NCBI GenBank assembly: GCA_026874595.1 | Contig: CM049308.1 | Coordinates: 46,939,327 to 47,003,326, forward strand | Direction of reading: 5' to 3' | DNA: 64,000 bases | Source of the DNA: Sipunculus nudus | Lineage: Eukaryota > Annelida > Sipuncula > Golfingiida > Sipunculidae | Made by a program: the position numbers and the translations under genes | Part shown: positions 1 through 10,578 of the stretch, one piece after another | Numbering within the stretch: the first letter of the stretch is position 1 | How the letters are laid out: each line of letters starts with the position of its first letter | Notes under the pieces: generated by a model | Seen by the model: the letters and a program-made list of their open reading frames with translations, nothing else | What the model was told of the DNA's origin: nothing | Database searches by the model: none

Positions 1-22
1 TGTTTATATAATTTTCATATCA

Positions 23-27
23 TGCAC
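23..27. repeat. Target-site duplication, left copy (TGCAC)
   Basis: The five bases TGCAC directly precede the 5' LTR and recur directly after the 3' LTR at 6746-6750. The paralogous empty site near 36.46 kb has a single TGCAC, which confirms the duplication. A 5-bp duplication is normal for Ty3/gypsy integrases. Confidence 0.9.
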
Positions 28-1146
28 TGTCACCAGAAATCGGTGACAATATGTACGGTGTTTTGTATCATAGTTTAACGAAGTCTGTTCTCTATTGATA
101 TTGACGTGAAGCGTCATCCTAAAGCGTTGACAGGTCTGGATTGTATATATATATATTGTGTATTCTTGTATGAAATCCCATCGGCTATCAGCTGATTTAT
201 CTGTGTCACGCATCGTGTGTGGGTCGCCATGGTGACGCTAACAGTCAAACTAGGTCACATATATCCTTATATGGGACACTTGAGAAATGAGCCAATCAGA
301 GAACCGGATCGCCGTATTGTGACGACGATTGTGACGTCAGAGTTCAGGGAGAGACGCTGGAAGCTGCCTTCAGTTGGGTCTTGAAGCTTGAGGTGGCAGC
401 ACGCACGCACGGGAGTAGGAACATTGAAACGCCAGGAACGGCATAGAAGCAAGCTTCTACAAGGACCCAGCTCATGAGAACTCAGCCATGCTGCCGAAAG
501 AGCTTCGTATTGGCGATATAGAGAGAGCGCGCTCGTCACTTGCCGGCCTAGTTCAGCTTGACCTAGATACATAACCGCCGTAAGCCGTGAAACCGTTGCT
601 ACAAGAGCAAGGTCAAGGACTCTAAGCTCCTCGTAAACAAAAGGGCTCTATTGCATTCATGTGAACGTGAACCTACCCGGGTCGCTGACAAGCAAGATCA
701 GTTGAAGATAGCTAAACTCAGAAAGACTAGATCTATATGGTACTAACCATACGCAAGATTCTGCACAAAACAGTAACCAGAGATCTCTGAAGGAACTGGA
801 CTTTATGGTTTATTATACAAACCATGGACTCAGTAAATATCCTATAATTTTAATGTGAAGAACTGTCGTATTGACACATCATCGCACACACTCACATTTG
901 TGTCTCTGTAAGTATTGTCTTGAATTATATTTGTGAATTTAACCTGATGTCTCATAGTTTCTATTGATCTGGGTGTATGATTGTCTGGTATTTTAATACA
1001 CGTCCTTAAAAGAACCTGGAAATGTCACCTGTAATGACCGGGATCTAATTTCTTGATGAGTGAAATCAAGTGGCGAGCGTAAACCCATCCTATTGTTTTA
1101 TAGGATATATCCGTTGTAAAGTTTTCACGTTAAGTTAGGGGTGACA
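28..1146 (+). repeat. 5' LTR
   Basis: This 1119-bp LTR begins TGTCAC and ends GTGACA (inverted termini). I noted four differences from the 3' LTR, at 118, 488, 582 and 1103, all transitions, giving about 99.6% identity. Minus-strand reading frames of 69 and 101 codons inside it repeat in the other LTR and show no recognisable protein, so I treat them as chance frames. Confidence 0.95.
265..339 (+). promoter_or_regulatory. U3 regulatory cluster: CArG box, CCAAT box, CRE
   Basis: CCTTATATGG at 265-274 fits the CArG/SRF consensus exactly. A CCAAT in the context GCCAATCAGA lies at 292-296. The full CRE palindrome TGACGTCA lies at 332-339, preceded by a half-site repeat (TTGTGACG). The same cluster occurs in the 3' LTR at 5864-5938. 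These are matches to general animal consensus sites; activity is inferred, not shown. Confidence 0.5.
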
Positions 1147-1880
1147 TTGTATGGCGAGCGTGCCAGGATATAATTAGCCTTTAAAAAAAAAAAAAAAAAA
1201 AAAAAACTGGCTAATTACAGTAAGTTTCAGAAGTTTTGAACTGAGAAAACAGTACTGAAACCAGACATTCATATACTCAAACTAGAGTTGATCTGAATTA
1301 ATAATTGGAAATGACACCAAACTGATGTTGTAGTGTATACTTGCCCAATGAAATTACCCCACTGTTAGGAGTTAATATTTATTCAGTGAGAATATTACCT
1401 GAAGCACAACATTGTTTCAAGATCGGCATATACCTTGTAGATTTGGCTAGAACACATGCATGTTTTGTGAGTAATGCTAGTTCAGTGATACCTGGACATC
1501 ATTATTGGGTTGATATAAACCCAGATTAGAGTGAAAATTTTTGATGTTGTTAGATACGCCCTGGTATAATTTTTTCTACACTAGTTTGTGATTGGTCACG
1601 TGGTAGGGTCTCTTGACAGGTAAGTTTACCCCTCCCGATTGGCATGGTAATCATAGGTGCATGGTGTTTATTGATATCTTGATATCCATCCGTCCATCCG
1701 TCTGACCCTTCGTCCGACCTTCCGTCCGTCCGTATAAGTAGATTTTGATGCGTAGAGCTACCGTAGTGTTATTGTACGGATACCGCCGGTTCGTTAGGTT
1801 GGCTTTAACAGTACGTATTTACGGATTTTTAAGAGCGGATATTACTAGATACTGGAATCTTACTAGGTTAGAGCGTTACC
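1147..1880 (+). other. Retrotransposon 5' leader (PBS-like site, poly-A tract)
   Basis: The leader runs from the LTR end to the gag ATG. A primer-binding-site-like stretch starting TGG lies at 1152-1167, five bases after the LTR; the tRNA it would match was not identified. A run of about 24 A lies at 1183-1206, and pyrimidine-rich TCCGTCC repeats lie at 1686-1732. A 62-codon frame at 1341-1529 shows nothing recognisable. Confidence 0.55.
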
Positions 1881-3437
1881 ATGGAAACGTTAGAGTCACT
1901 TGTTAGATGCGGACAGGCCTTGGGGCTTAAGGACCAGGCTTTACAAGATTATGTTGAGGCTAGACGGCGTGCGGATGAAGAACGTGAGGAAAGAGCCAGG
2001 CAACGTGAAATAGAGAAGGAACAGCGGGAATTAGAGCGTGAGCGAGAGGCTAGAGCCCACGAATTAGAGGTTCTAAGGTTAAAGTCTGACTCTGGGGTTA
2101 AAGAAGAGAGAAGTAGGGATGTATTCCCGAAAATCCAGCTTCCACCTTTTGATGAGGCTCACGATCAGCTAGATGCGTTTCTTGAGCGATTTGAACGATT
2201 AGCTGTATGTCAAGGCTATGATAGGGAGAATTGGGCGTTACACCTGAGTCCGTTACTGCGGGGTAAGGCGCTAGGGACTTACACACAGTTATCGGTGAGT
2301 GAGGCCATGGATTACGATAAGTTAAAGATAGCCTTGTTAAAGCGATACCAAATGACCGAAGAGGGTTATCGACACAAGTTTCGGACTTGTAGGCCTGAGC
2401 GAGGCGAAACGCCGAGTCAGTTTGCGGTGAGACTGAGTGGATACCTAGACCATTGGATAGGGATGGCAGGGGTCGGAGATGACTACGACGGGGTAGTTAA
2501 CCTGTTGATGTGTGAGCAGTTCGTAAACTGCTGTAGTAGGGATCTCTCTATGTTTTTGAAAGAGAGACGGTGTCGTGACTTTGATAGTATGGTAGACTTA
2601 GCCGAGAGTTATACGGAGGCTCACGGTGTACACAGCCTTACAGCAGGTCCTCGTTATGGCAATAATGTGCCGCGCGCAGCGCAACTGGTATCTCAGCCTA
2701 GAGAGAAGCGAGAGGTTGAGGGCAGTCCGGGCGGTCAGACATTTAAGCCATCAGGAGGCATCAGATGTTATTTATGTAATGAATTGGGACATAAGGCGCG
2801 GGAATGTAAGACTAGTGCCCGGTCGAGGCCTAGGTCTTCCCCTCAAGTAGGGCGTGCTGCTGGCGATCAGCAGAGGTATAGGACTAATTTTAGCCCCCCG
2901 TATAACCCAAAACAGAAACCGGAGACTATGTCAATGGCAGTAGTCGAGGCGGAAACGGAGACAGTCGGTGCGGTGAAACCGGAAGTAGAGAGTCCGAGTC
3001 AGTCGTTAGGATTTGCTGCCCAGACAGAAGGCGGAATCTCGTTACCTGTGTGTGAAGGGCTGGTGAATGGTAAGTCAGCGAGGGTGCTGCGGGATTCGGG
3101 ATGTTCCTCGGCAGGAATACGTGAGTTGTACGTGGAGCCGAATCAGTTCACCGGACACCAGGTCGAGTGTAGGTTGTTCGACGGGTCTGTAAGACAATTT
3201 CCTACGGCTAGGATTAATGTGGACTGTGCGTACTTTGTCGGTACTATCGAGGCAATGGTGGTCGGGGATGCTGTATGTGAGTTAGCGCTAGGTAACGTAG
3301 CGGGAGCGCATGGTCCGTATGATCCGGACCCGACGTGGAAGTCTGAGCGGTCCTCAGGCATAGTGTGTGACGGTGTAGAGTCACAAAAGGAGGTGTCGTC
3401 CGCGGTGGAGACACGGAGCGCTGCACGAGAGAAATAG
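1881..3437 (+). CDS. gag-pro: Gag-protease polyprotein of LTR retrotransposon
   Basis: The 518-residue product would form the capsid and cut the polyprotein. Residues about 25-75 are a highly charged Glu/Arg coiled coil. Residues about 85-250 match a retrotransposon gag capsid region (LDAFLERFERLA, LLRGKALGTY, FAVRLSGYLDHW). A CCHC zinc knuckle (CYLCNELGHKAREC) lies near 296-309 and binds RNA. An aspartic protease follows, with active-site DSG at 405-407 in the context VLRDSGCSS. The ATG at 1881 sits in ACCATGG, a good Kozak context. It ends at a TAG (3435-3437), after which the same frame stays open into integrase with only five codons before the next possible start, suggesting readthrough. 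Confidence 0.9.
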   Translation: METLESLVRCGQALGLKDQALQDYVEARRRADEEREERARQREIEKEQRELEREREARAHELEVLRLKSDSGVKEERSRDVFPKIQLPPFDEAHDQLDAFLERFERLAVCQGYDRENWALHLSPLLRGKALGTYTQLSVSEAMDYDKLKIALLKRYQMTEEGYRHKFRTCRPERGETPSQFAVRLSGYLDHWIGMAGVGDDYDGVVNLLMCEQFVNCCSRDLSMFLKERRCRDFDSMVDLAESYTEAHGVHSLTAGPRYGNNVPRAAQLVSQPREKREVEGSPGGQTFKPSGGIRCYLCNELGHKARECKTSARSRPRSSPQVGRAAGDQQRYRTNFSPPYNPKQKPETMSMAVVEAETETVGAVKPEVESPSQSLGFAAQTEGGISLPVCEGLVNGKSARVLRDSGCSSAGIRELYVEPNQFTGHQVECRLFDGSVRQFPTARINVDCAYFVGTIEAMVVGDAVCELALGNVAGAHGPYDPDPTWKSERSSGIVCDGVESQKEVSSAVETRSAAREK

Positions 3438-4808
3438 ATACCGACGCGTAGCTTGAATGTTGCAAGCCCAGTTGCCGATGTGAGTCCGGCCGAATTTTTG
3501 AAGGCGCAGGAGGAGGATGGGTCTTTAGCGCCGTATTGGAGGCTAGCTAGAGAGGCTAGAAATGATAGTCCATTTAGAATTGAGGACGGATATTTAGTTC
3601 GGGTTGTGAGTGATAAACGGGGAGATCAAGATGGATCTCGAGTGGTGGTACCTCAGACGTTACGGTACGACGTAATGAGGATGGGCCACGAAGCGGTTAT
3701 GGCGGGCCATCAGGGCATAGACAAAACGCACGACCGCGTGAGAACTCAGTTTTTCTGGAAAGGGATGTATAATGACATTGCTGAGTTTTGCAAGTCCTGT
3801 CCCATTTGCCAGAAAACCATACCGAAAGGCAAGGTGCCTGGAGCTACGTTAGGCCAGATGCCATTAATTGATGAGCCCTGGCGTAGAATTTCGATGGATC
3901 TGGTTGGGCCGATCCATCCAGCGTCTGAGAGAGGTCACAGGTATATTCTGACCGTTATGGATTATGCCACTAGATATCCGGAGGCTGTTGCTTTAAAGAA
4001 CATAGATACAGTCTCTGTGGCTGATGCGCTAGTTGATATTTATGCGCGGTTAGGAGTGCCGTCAGAGGTGCTTACTGACATGGGAACACAAGTTACGTCA
4101 GACCTCATGCGAGAAGTTAGCCGTGTTTTGTCTGTAAGACAGCTCACCACTACTCCTTACCATCCTATGTGCAACGGAATGGTGGAGAGATTCAATGGAA
4201 CGTTAAAGTTAATGTTGAAACGGATGTGCGAGGAAAGACCGCGAGATTGGGATCGGTACCTCAGCGCCGTGCTTTTTGCGTACCGAGAAGCGCCACATGA
4301 GAGCACAGGGTTCTCACCCTTTGAGTTGCTCTATGGTAGGATTGTTAGAGGACCGATGCGGATTCTAAGGGATCTGTGGACCAAGCGAGATACTAGCGTC
4401 GAGACTAAAACCACGTACCAATACGTCCTGGACCTACAAGACAAACTAAGCGACACATGCGCGTTAGCTAGAGAGGCGTTGAACAAATCAGCGAACAGAC
4501 ACAAACTGGTATATGATAGAGGTAAATGCACGCGCAGGTTTGAGGCCGGAGACGAAGTTTTGTTGTTACTCCCGACGGAGCGGAACAAATTAATGGTACA
4601 GTGGAAAGGCCCCTATACTATTGTAAACAGGGTTGGGGACTTAGACTATCGGATTAAGATTGGCGATAAGGTTAAAACCTTCCACGTGAATATGCTGAAA
4701 CGGTACCATGCTAGAAACGAGCCCCGGCATATTCTGGCAGCGGTAGCCAAGGGCGCACCTGATTCTATACATGATCCTGACGGTGTAGACGGGGAAACAG
4801 AGCACTGA
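3438..4808 (+). CDS. int: Integrase of LTR retrotransposon (same frame as gag-pro)
   Basis: This region encodes an integrase that would insert the cDNA into host DNA. An N-terminal HHCC zinc domain is visible (GHEAVMAGHQG ... FCKSCPICQKT). The catalytic core has D149 (MDLVGP), D209 (LTDMGTQ) and E245 (CNGMVERFN), counted from the TTG at 3453, giving exact D,D-35-E spacing. A C-terminal region with WKGPY and FHVNMLKRY follows, typical of gypsy integrases. No ATG lies near the start: the frame simply continues from gag-pro after one TAG, so it is probably made as a fusion by readthrough or is interrupted by a mutation. It precedes RNase H, which is unusual for Ty3/gypsy elements. It ends at TGA 4806-4808. 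Confidence 0.9.
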   Translation: MPTRSLNVASPVADVSPAEFLKAQEEDGSLAPYWRLAREARNDSPFRIEDGYLVRVVSDKRGDQDGSRVVVPQTLRYDVMRMGHEAVMAGHQGIDKTHDRVRTQFFWKGMYNDIAEFCKSCPICQKTIPKGKVPGATLGQMPLIDEPWRRISMDLVGPIHPASERGHRYILTVMDYATRYPEAVALKNIDTVSVADALVDIYARLGVPSEVLTDMGTQVTSDLMREVSRVLSVRQLTTTPYHPMCNGMVERFNGTLKLMLKRMCEERPRDWDRYLSAVLFAYREAPHESTGFSPFELLYGRIVRGPMRILRDLWTKRDTSVETKTTYQYVLDLQDKLSDTCALAREALNKSANRHKLVYDRGKCTRRFEAGDEVLLLLPTERNKLMVQWKGPYTIVNRVGDLDYRIKIGDKVKTFHVNMLKRYHARNEPRHILAAVAKGAPDSIHDPDGVDGETEH

Positions 4809-5406
4809 TAGACCTAAGACAAAGAAGGCTTTGCGAGCATTCCTAGGTCTTACAGGATACTATCGAAAATTCGTGCCAAACTATGCGGAAATAGCGGTGC
4901 CCTTGACTGATCTAACGCGTAAAGGTCAACCTAACAAACTATACTGGAAACCCGTACACGAGAACGCGTACTGTTCTCTAAAGGCTAAACTGTCAGACCC
5001 TCCCATACTGAAGCTACCTGATTTCAGTAAACGATTTTATTTGAAATGTGATGCATCTGATGTGGGTATTGGATGTATCCTGATGCAAAGACACGAGGGG
5101 ATCATGCACCCAGTAGCTTATGCCAGTCGTAAACTATTGCCCAGGGAGAGAAATTACTCCTCCATCGAGAAAGAGTCATTAGCAATTGTATGGTCTGTAC
5201 AGAAATTTGAGATGTACCTGGCTTGTAGACCGTTCACCATTCAGACCGACCACAAACCATTAAAGTGTATTAGCAAATCAAAATGTGCTAATAAGAGAGT
5301 AATGAGATGGGCACTGGTTCTACAAGAGTTTAGATTTGATATTGAAGCAGTGTCAGGTAAACTAAACCATGGACCTGATTTTCTTAGCAGACTGCCTGAG
5401 TGTTAG
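4789..5406 (+). pseudogene. RT thumb + RNase H remnant (RT palm missing)
   Basis: The frame opens at 4789, overlaps the end of integrase by 20 bp in the +1 frame, and reads at once into the sequence that normally follows the RT palm (PKTKKALRAFLGLTGYYRKF). RNase H follows with FYLKCDASDVGIG, AYASRKL, IEKESLAIVWSVQKFEMYL and TDHKPLK, and ends with GPDFLSRLPEC. RT fingers and palm, including YxDD, are absent both here and upstream. The cleanest reading is an ancestral order INT-RT-RH with roughly 1 kb deleted between INT and the RT thumb. RNase H itself looks intact. Expression would need a frameshift or re-initiation. Confidence 0.85.
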
Positions 5407-5626
5407 GATGTAATGAGCTATAATGTTTAGCCAGTTAAGTCTAAACATGTACAAGATTTTGCCCTGTGTCATAGACCGTGGGCATGTACTAATGACAACT
5501 TGTTACATGACCCTTATGTATTGCTATGTATTGCTACATGTAAATATGTTTAGCTGGACCCTGTAAGATAGAACGATACGATGTATCGAGAAAATACTGT
5601 GTATTTTCCTTAAAAGGAGGGGGTGA
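5407..5626 (+). other. Retrotransposon 3' untranslated region with polypurine tract
   Basis: Non-coding sequence between RNase H and the 3' LTR. The polypurine tract AAAAGGAGGGGG at 5612-5623, three bases before the LTR, is the expected plus-strand primer for reverse transcription. Confidence 0.8.
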
Positions 5627-6745
5627 TGTCACCAGAAATCGGTGACAATATGTACGGTGTTTTGTATCATAGTTTAACGAAGTCTGTTCTCTATTGATAT
5701 TGACGTGAAGCGTCATTCTAAAGCGTTGACAGGTCTGGATTGTATATATATATATTGTGTATTCTTGTATGAAATCCCATCGGCTATCAGCTGATTTATC
5801 TGTGTCACGCATCGTGTGTGGGTCGCCATGGTGACGCTAACAGTCAAACTAGGTCACATATATCCTTATATGGGACACTTGAGAAATGAGCCAATCAGAG
5901 AACCGGATCGCCGTATTGTGACGACGATTGTGACGTCAGAGTTCAGGGAGAGACGCTGGAAGCTGCCTTCAGTTGGGTCTTGAAGCTTGAGGTGGCAGCA
6001 CGCACGCACGGGAGTAGGAACATTGAAACGCCAGGAACGGCATAGAAGCAAGCTTCTACAAGGACCCAGCTCATGAGAACTCAGCCGTGCTGCCGAAAGA
6101 GCTTCGTATTGGCGATATAGAGAGAGCGCGCTCGTCACTTGCCGGCCTAGTTCAGCTTGACCTAGATACATAACCGCCGTGAGCCGTGAAACCGTTGCTA
6201 CAAGAGCAAGGTCAAGGACTCTAAGCTCCTCGTAAACAAAAGGGCTCTATTGCATTCATGTGAACGTGAACCTACCCGGGTCGCTGACAAGCAAGATCAG
6301 TTGAAGATAGCTAAACTCAGAAAGACTAGATCTATATGGTACTAACCATACGCAAGATTCTGCACAAAACAGTAACCAGAGATCTCTGAAGGAACTGGAC
6401 TTTATGGTTTATTATACAAACCATGGACTCAGTAAATATCCTATAATTTTAATGTGAAGAACTGTCGTATTGACACATCATCGCACACACTCACATTTGT
6501 GTCTCTGTAAGTATTGTCTTGAATTATATTTGTGAATTTAACCTGATGTCTCATAGTTTCTATTGATCTGGGTGTATGATTGTCTGGTATTTTAATACAC
6601 GTCCTTAAAAGAACCTGGAAATGTCACCTGTAATGACCGGGATCTAATTTCTTGATGAGTGAAATCAAGTGGCGAGCGTAAACCCATCCTATTGTTTTAT
6701 AAGATATATCCGTTGTAAAGTTTTCACGTTAAGTTAGGGGTGACA
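5627..6745 (+). repeat. 3' LTR
   Basis: A 1119-bp direct copy of the 5' LTR with the same TGTCAC/GTGACA ends. The CArG, CCAAT and CRE sites are kept at 5864-5873, 5891-5895 and 5931-5938. Confidence 0.95.
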
Positions 6746-7212
6746 TGCACACACAAGGATTTCAGCTTTTTAGTTTAGAAAGCTGAAAGAAATTGGCCAA
6801 AAATTGTAGCTTTTATTAATGTTTTTATGAGACCATGTCAGACCTTGGCTCTCTCCAGCCACTCTTGAGTCACCTGTATGTTGACCTTGTTGAACTTTCA
6901 GCAAATTATGCACGCTTGAGGCGAGGCAGATACCGGGGCAGCAAGGCAGCTTATGGCCAGCCACAGTTGATCCAGGTGTCCAACCCAACTCATCAAGTAG
7001 TTTTAACCAACAACATAACAATAAATTAATCAATTTTTATTGGTTTTTAATAACAAATTAAAGAAAAATAGAAAAGGAATTTGTTAGTTTATATTAATAG
7101 GGAAATAACTTGCAGTTACTGATGATATAAGAATCTTGTATTGATGGATAGAATGTCACGTATTCCAAATAACACCATGCAGACACCTATGGCATTTTTC
7201 AGTTCAATTTTA
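6746..7212. repeat. Dispersed repeat A, copy 1 (target of the LTR insertion)
   Basis: From the TGCAC duplication to about 7212 the sequence matches 36454-36928 closely (shared marks: GCTGAAAGAAATT, TTATTAATGTTTTTATGAGACC, AGAATGTCACGTATTCC). The repeat begins left of the LTR element (1-27) and continues here, so the LTR element landed inside it. No protein is recognisable in its short frames. Confidence 0.75.
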
Positions 7213-8058
7213 ATAATAAAAAAGTAAATCATATTATTCATTACTAATCATTAGGGATCATATGAAGGAAATTAATGATAGACAAAGATGCAGTTGATAA
7301 TATTAATCTAGATTCCTACTGTGTCTAGTGTGTACATTGCTGTGAAATTAGTCCAAAATAAATATATCACATTTATTTTTTTTTTTAATATAAATAAAAG
7401 CCATAAAACCAGGTGTTTATGAACATTTTTAAATGTGTGAATTTTGTACATTCTGGATTCCCAACACCATTGTTTGGTGAAAACTGAATAAATACCAGAC
7501 ATGGTGGGAATACTTTGCAATTGTATTTAAATACGAATATGAATATGTACTCCATTATAAAATTTCTTGCATAAAGAATGGGAATTCAGGAAAAAATGAA
7601 AGTATATGAATACCAGTGCAAATACTTTCCAAATGTATTCATAAATGCATTCATGAATATATTCTTTAATATTATTTTAATAATCACTTCAGTTATATTT
7701 CATTTTAAAAATCATACCATTCTCTTATTATTTTTAATAAAAATTATATCTGGGACAATATTTGTAATTTTTTTAATAAATAGTTAAACTCTTATATTAT
7801 ATGTTCTGCTTATAAGTTATATGGCCAAGTCAAAATCTGTGTGACAATAGTACTCCTTTTGTTAATAAAATAAATGAAATCAATTCTCTTCTCTGTCTCC
7901 AAAGGTACTATCAAAATCATACATAAGCTTAACAACAACAACTCATAATACAGCTTATACTTATTACCACACAAAACCAGCATGTGCCTCATTTCTAAAT
8001 CATATTTTTTTATCATATATAACAGCTGAGCGCCGTGACCCATAGGTCCCTTGTTTTT
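7213..8058. repeat. AT-rich non-coding stretch ending in a family C terminus
   Basis: AT-rich sequence without recognisable coding. It ends at about 8025-8058 with the signature CAGCTGAGCGCCGTGACC followed by the CCCTTGTTT end shared by many repeats here. The matching left end was not found, so this is a truncated or interrupted copy. Confidence 0.5.
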
Positions 8059-9770
8059 AACTGAGTTATTGGAAGCTTAACTTAGCCATTTTGCTTTATT
8101 TTCCCATATGAGTTATAAACCTGCAAAACGTTTTTTGACTGACCCCACTGAGGCCAATTTGTTTAATATTTTACAAGAATAATCCCCTGAATAATTCTTA
8201 TAATAATTGTCTTTTATGGTTCCAAAGAATGAATTTTGGCTGAATAATAAAGATTGAATTGAGTCGTTTTACCATATATGTTAGCTGTGTGAAGCTGATA
8301 CATCTAGCCTGGAACCAGTTTATCAGCATCCATTACATCATGCCTCCAGACATTTAGATTTCAGGTTATCTTTGGTTATATTGACAAGAATGTTTTTTAA
8401 AAACTTTTAAAAAATGTAGATTTATGATTTTAGATATTCCTCATGCCAGGTAATGTTTACAATCACAGGTATACATTAACCCATACTATTTCGAAAATGA
8501 CTGGAGCTAGCATCATGAAATTTAATGCAAAAAATTAGCCATCTGAAAAAAATCTGCATTTTCTTTTATTTTTAATAGAGAAAAAGCTAAAAAACCTTTA
8601 AAAATCTTCTCCTCTGAAACGGTCAAGCCAATTTGTTCATTATTTCACAGAAATAATCTTTTATACCATCTCTCTAAAGTTTGTTCAAATGGTTCAAGTT
8701 CTGTGAATTTTGGCTGAATTACAGGAAGTTGAACCTTGTCATCTGTCCAAAAAAGCATACTAAAATGACAATCTCAGAAACGGCCAGAGCTATCATCACC
8801 AGATTTTATGCCAGTGTTGGTCACATGAGTCATATATGAAATTCATGTATTGGTGGCACCACCTGCATTGACCTTTTTTGTACGGGGGTCATTGGTCATC
8901 TGTATATCAACCCATAATTTCTCAGGAATTGCAGGAGATACCATCCCCAGATTTTATGCAATTATCTGTCACATATCAAATGTTGTGGGATTCAGCTTAT
9001 GTTTTTTTGCTATCTGCATTTACTTAGATTTTATAGGGGGAAAGCTGAAAACCCTTTAAAAGTCTTCTTGTAAACGGTCCAGCCAAATTGTTCAATATTT
9101 TACAGAAATGATCCCAGAAGCAAGCACTCTCATGTTTGTTCAAATGGTTTGCATTTGATGAATTTTAGTGGAGTTAAATGAATGTGAACGGTCATTTGGC
9201 CAAGTAAGCTTACTGACATAGTTATCTCAGAAATGACAGAAGCTAGCATTACCAAGTATTGTGCAAATGTTGGTCACATGACTCATATTTGAAGTTGCAG
9301 ATTTTGATGTGCCACCTACATGGACCTGTTTTTTATGGGCAAAAACCTCATAATTTAGCCTCTTTCAGCTTAAAAAGTTTATGATGAAACTGTCAAGTTG
9401 AATCGTTCAATTTTTCAAAAGAATTATTGTAGGACATGGTTCTTTCAATCATATCAGAAAAAAATTAAGTTGGTCTTATGGCCATTACTATGTCTAACTC
9501 AAACTGAGGACTGCAAAACTGTTCTTCTACAAAATTATTGTTTCAATTATAACTTCTGTTATATGGCACAAAAATTATTCTTAGGTGGCCTTTGTTCAAG
9601 TTTACTTGAATGATTTTTGGCAGAATAATTGAAACTTTAACAATGAAAGAACTGAATCTTTTATTTTTCTAGATATTTAGATAAAAAGTTTATGAATATT
9701 TCAGCTTGAAAAAAAGCATTTTAGCCAAAGTCTTTCAGTATGTGTAAACAGATTTGCAAACAGGCCAAGA
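8059..9770. repeat. Dispersed repeat B, copy 1
   Basis: Non-coding repeat closely related to parts of 36.93-38.25 kb and 50.4-52.7 kb; shared marks include CCATATGAGTTATAAACCTGC and TTTTACAAGAATAATCCC. It holds repeated short modules (cacagaaat-gatcc, ttcaaatggtt, aggaagttgaac). No supported gene. Confidence 0.65.
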
Positions 9771-10578
9771 TTGTGTCTGTATATTTACATAGGTTAAGAA
9801 ACTGCCAACTGTTTCAGATTTGGCAATAGATCAAGAGTTCATTCAGTGCAGCCAGATATAGGTCAAGAGTTCAGTCAGTGCAGCCAAGCACAAGGCATGT
9901 GATCACCTCATGGGTGACATGTGAACACCTCATGGGCACCATGTGATCAGCTCATGGGTGTCATGCCCCTCAGGGCTGCATGTGTAGCCAATCTATTTAT
10001 AGCTTTGGCAGACTGCCAACTGTATCAGATTAGGCAACAGGTCAGGAGTTCACTCAGTACAGTCAGGTACAGGTCAAATGTTCACCCAGTCTAGCCAGGT
10101 GCAGGCCATGAGTTCACTCAGTGCAGTAGCCTGAGCTAGCAAATTTGTCACAGTTCACTCGGGGCAACTGCCTTTCTCACCTAAGCGTGGTCAGCCCCAT
10201 GCATCAGACTTAAGGTAAGTTTGATGTATTGGCCTAATATTTTGACCTGTCTATGTGTCTTTGATGGGTTTCTCGCTCACAAGACAGGTGTCACCACCTA
10301 CAATGCCATTTGCACAGTGTGTGACTTTTGTGCCTGCTTATTTCTATAGAGGAATTTAATATATAATCCTGAAATTGGGCATATTTATACCTATAGTATT
10401 TTAATTATCGTATACTTGTCATATACAAGACTGGTGGTGCCACCTAAAATAATTTTTGCACAGTGTGTGTCCCTGCTTATTTCTCAGGAGGGGTTTGATA
10501 TATTAGTTTAAACTTGGGCATATGTATATATCTCTGAAACCTTTTTGTATACAAGACTGGTGGTGCCAGCTACAATCA
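9771..10578. repeat. Dispersed repeat H, copy 1, with tandem TTCACTCAGTGCAGCC units
   Basis: Short units of the form 'gagTTCACTCAGTGCAGCCaggtacaggtcaa' recur several times (9838-10130). A close second copy lies at 38.28-39.08 kb and a partial third at 39.83-40.11 kb. The 3' part carries 'caggtgtcaccacctacaatg' modules. No gene. Confidence 0.6.

Larger units (their letters stand above)
28..6745 (+). mobile_element. LTR retrotransposon, Ty3/gypsy class, young, internally deleted RT
   Basis: Two direct repeats of 1119 bp flank an internal region with gag-protease, integrase and RT-thumb/RNase H. Each LTR starts TGTCAC and ends GTGACA, and the element is flanked by the 5-bp duplication TGCAC (23-27 and 6746-6750). 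The order gag-PR-INT-RH differs from the usual Ty3/gypsy order (PR-RT-RH-INT) and resembles the Gmr1-like group, in which INT precedes RT. The fingers and palm of RT, including the YxDD motif, are absent between INT and RNase H, so this copy cannot make its own complete RT. Near-identical LTRs show recent insertion, so either a helper supplied RT or the deletion came after insertion. The target is a dispersed repeat whose uninterrupted paralogue lies near 36.43 kb. Confidence 0.93.

Noticed and set aside
4-572. 69- and 101-codon minus-strand frames in the LTR
   Set aside because: They repeat in the other LTR, differ in end points, and show no recognisable protein.
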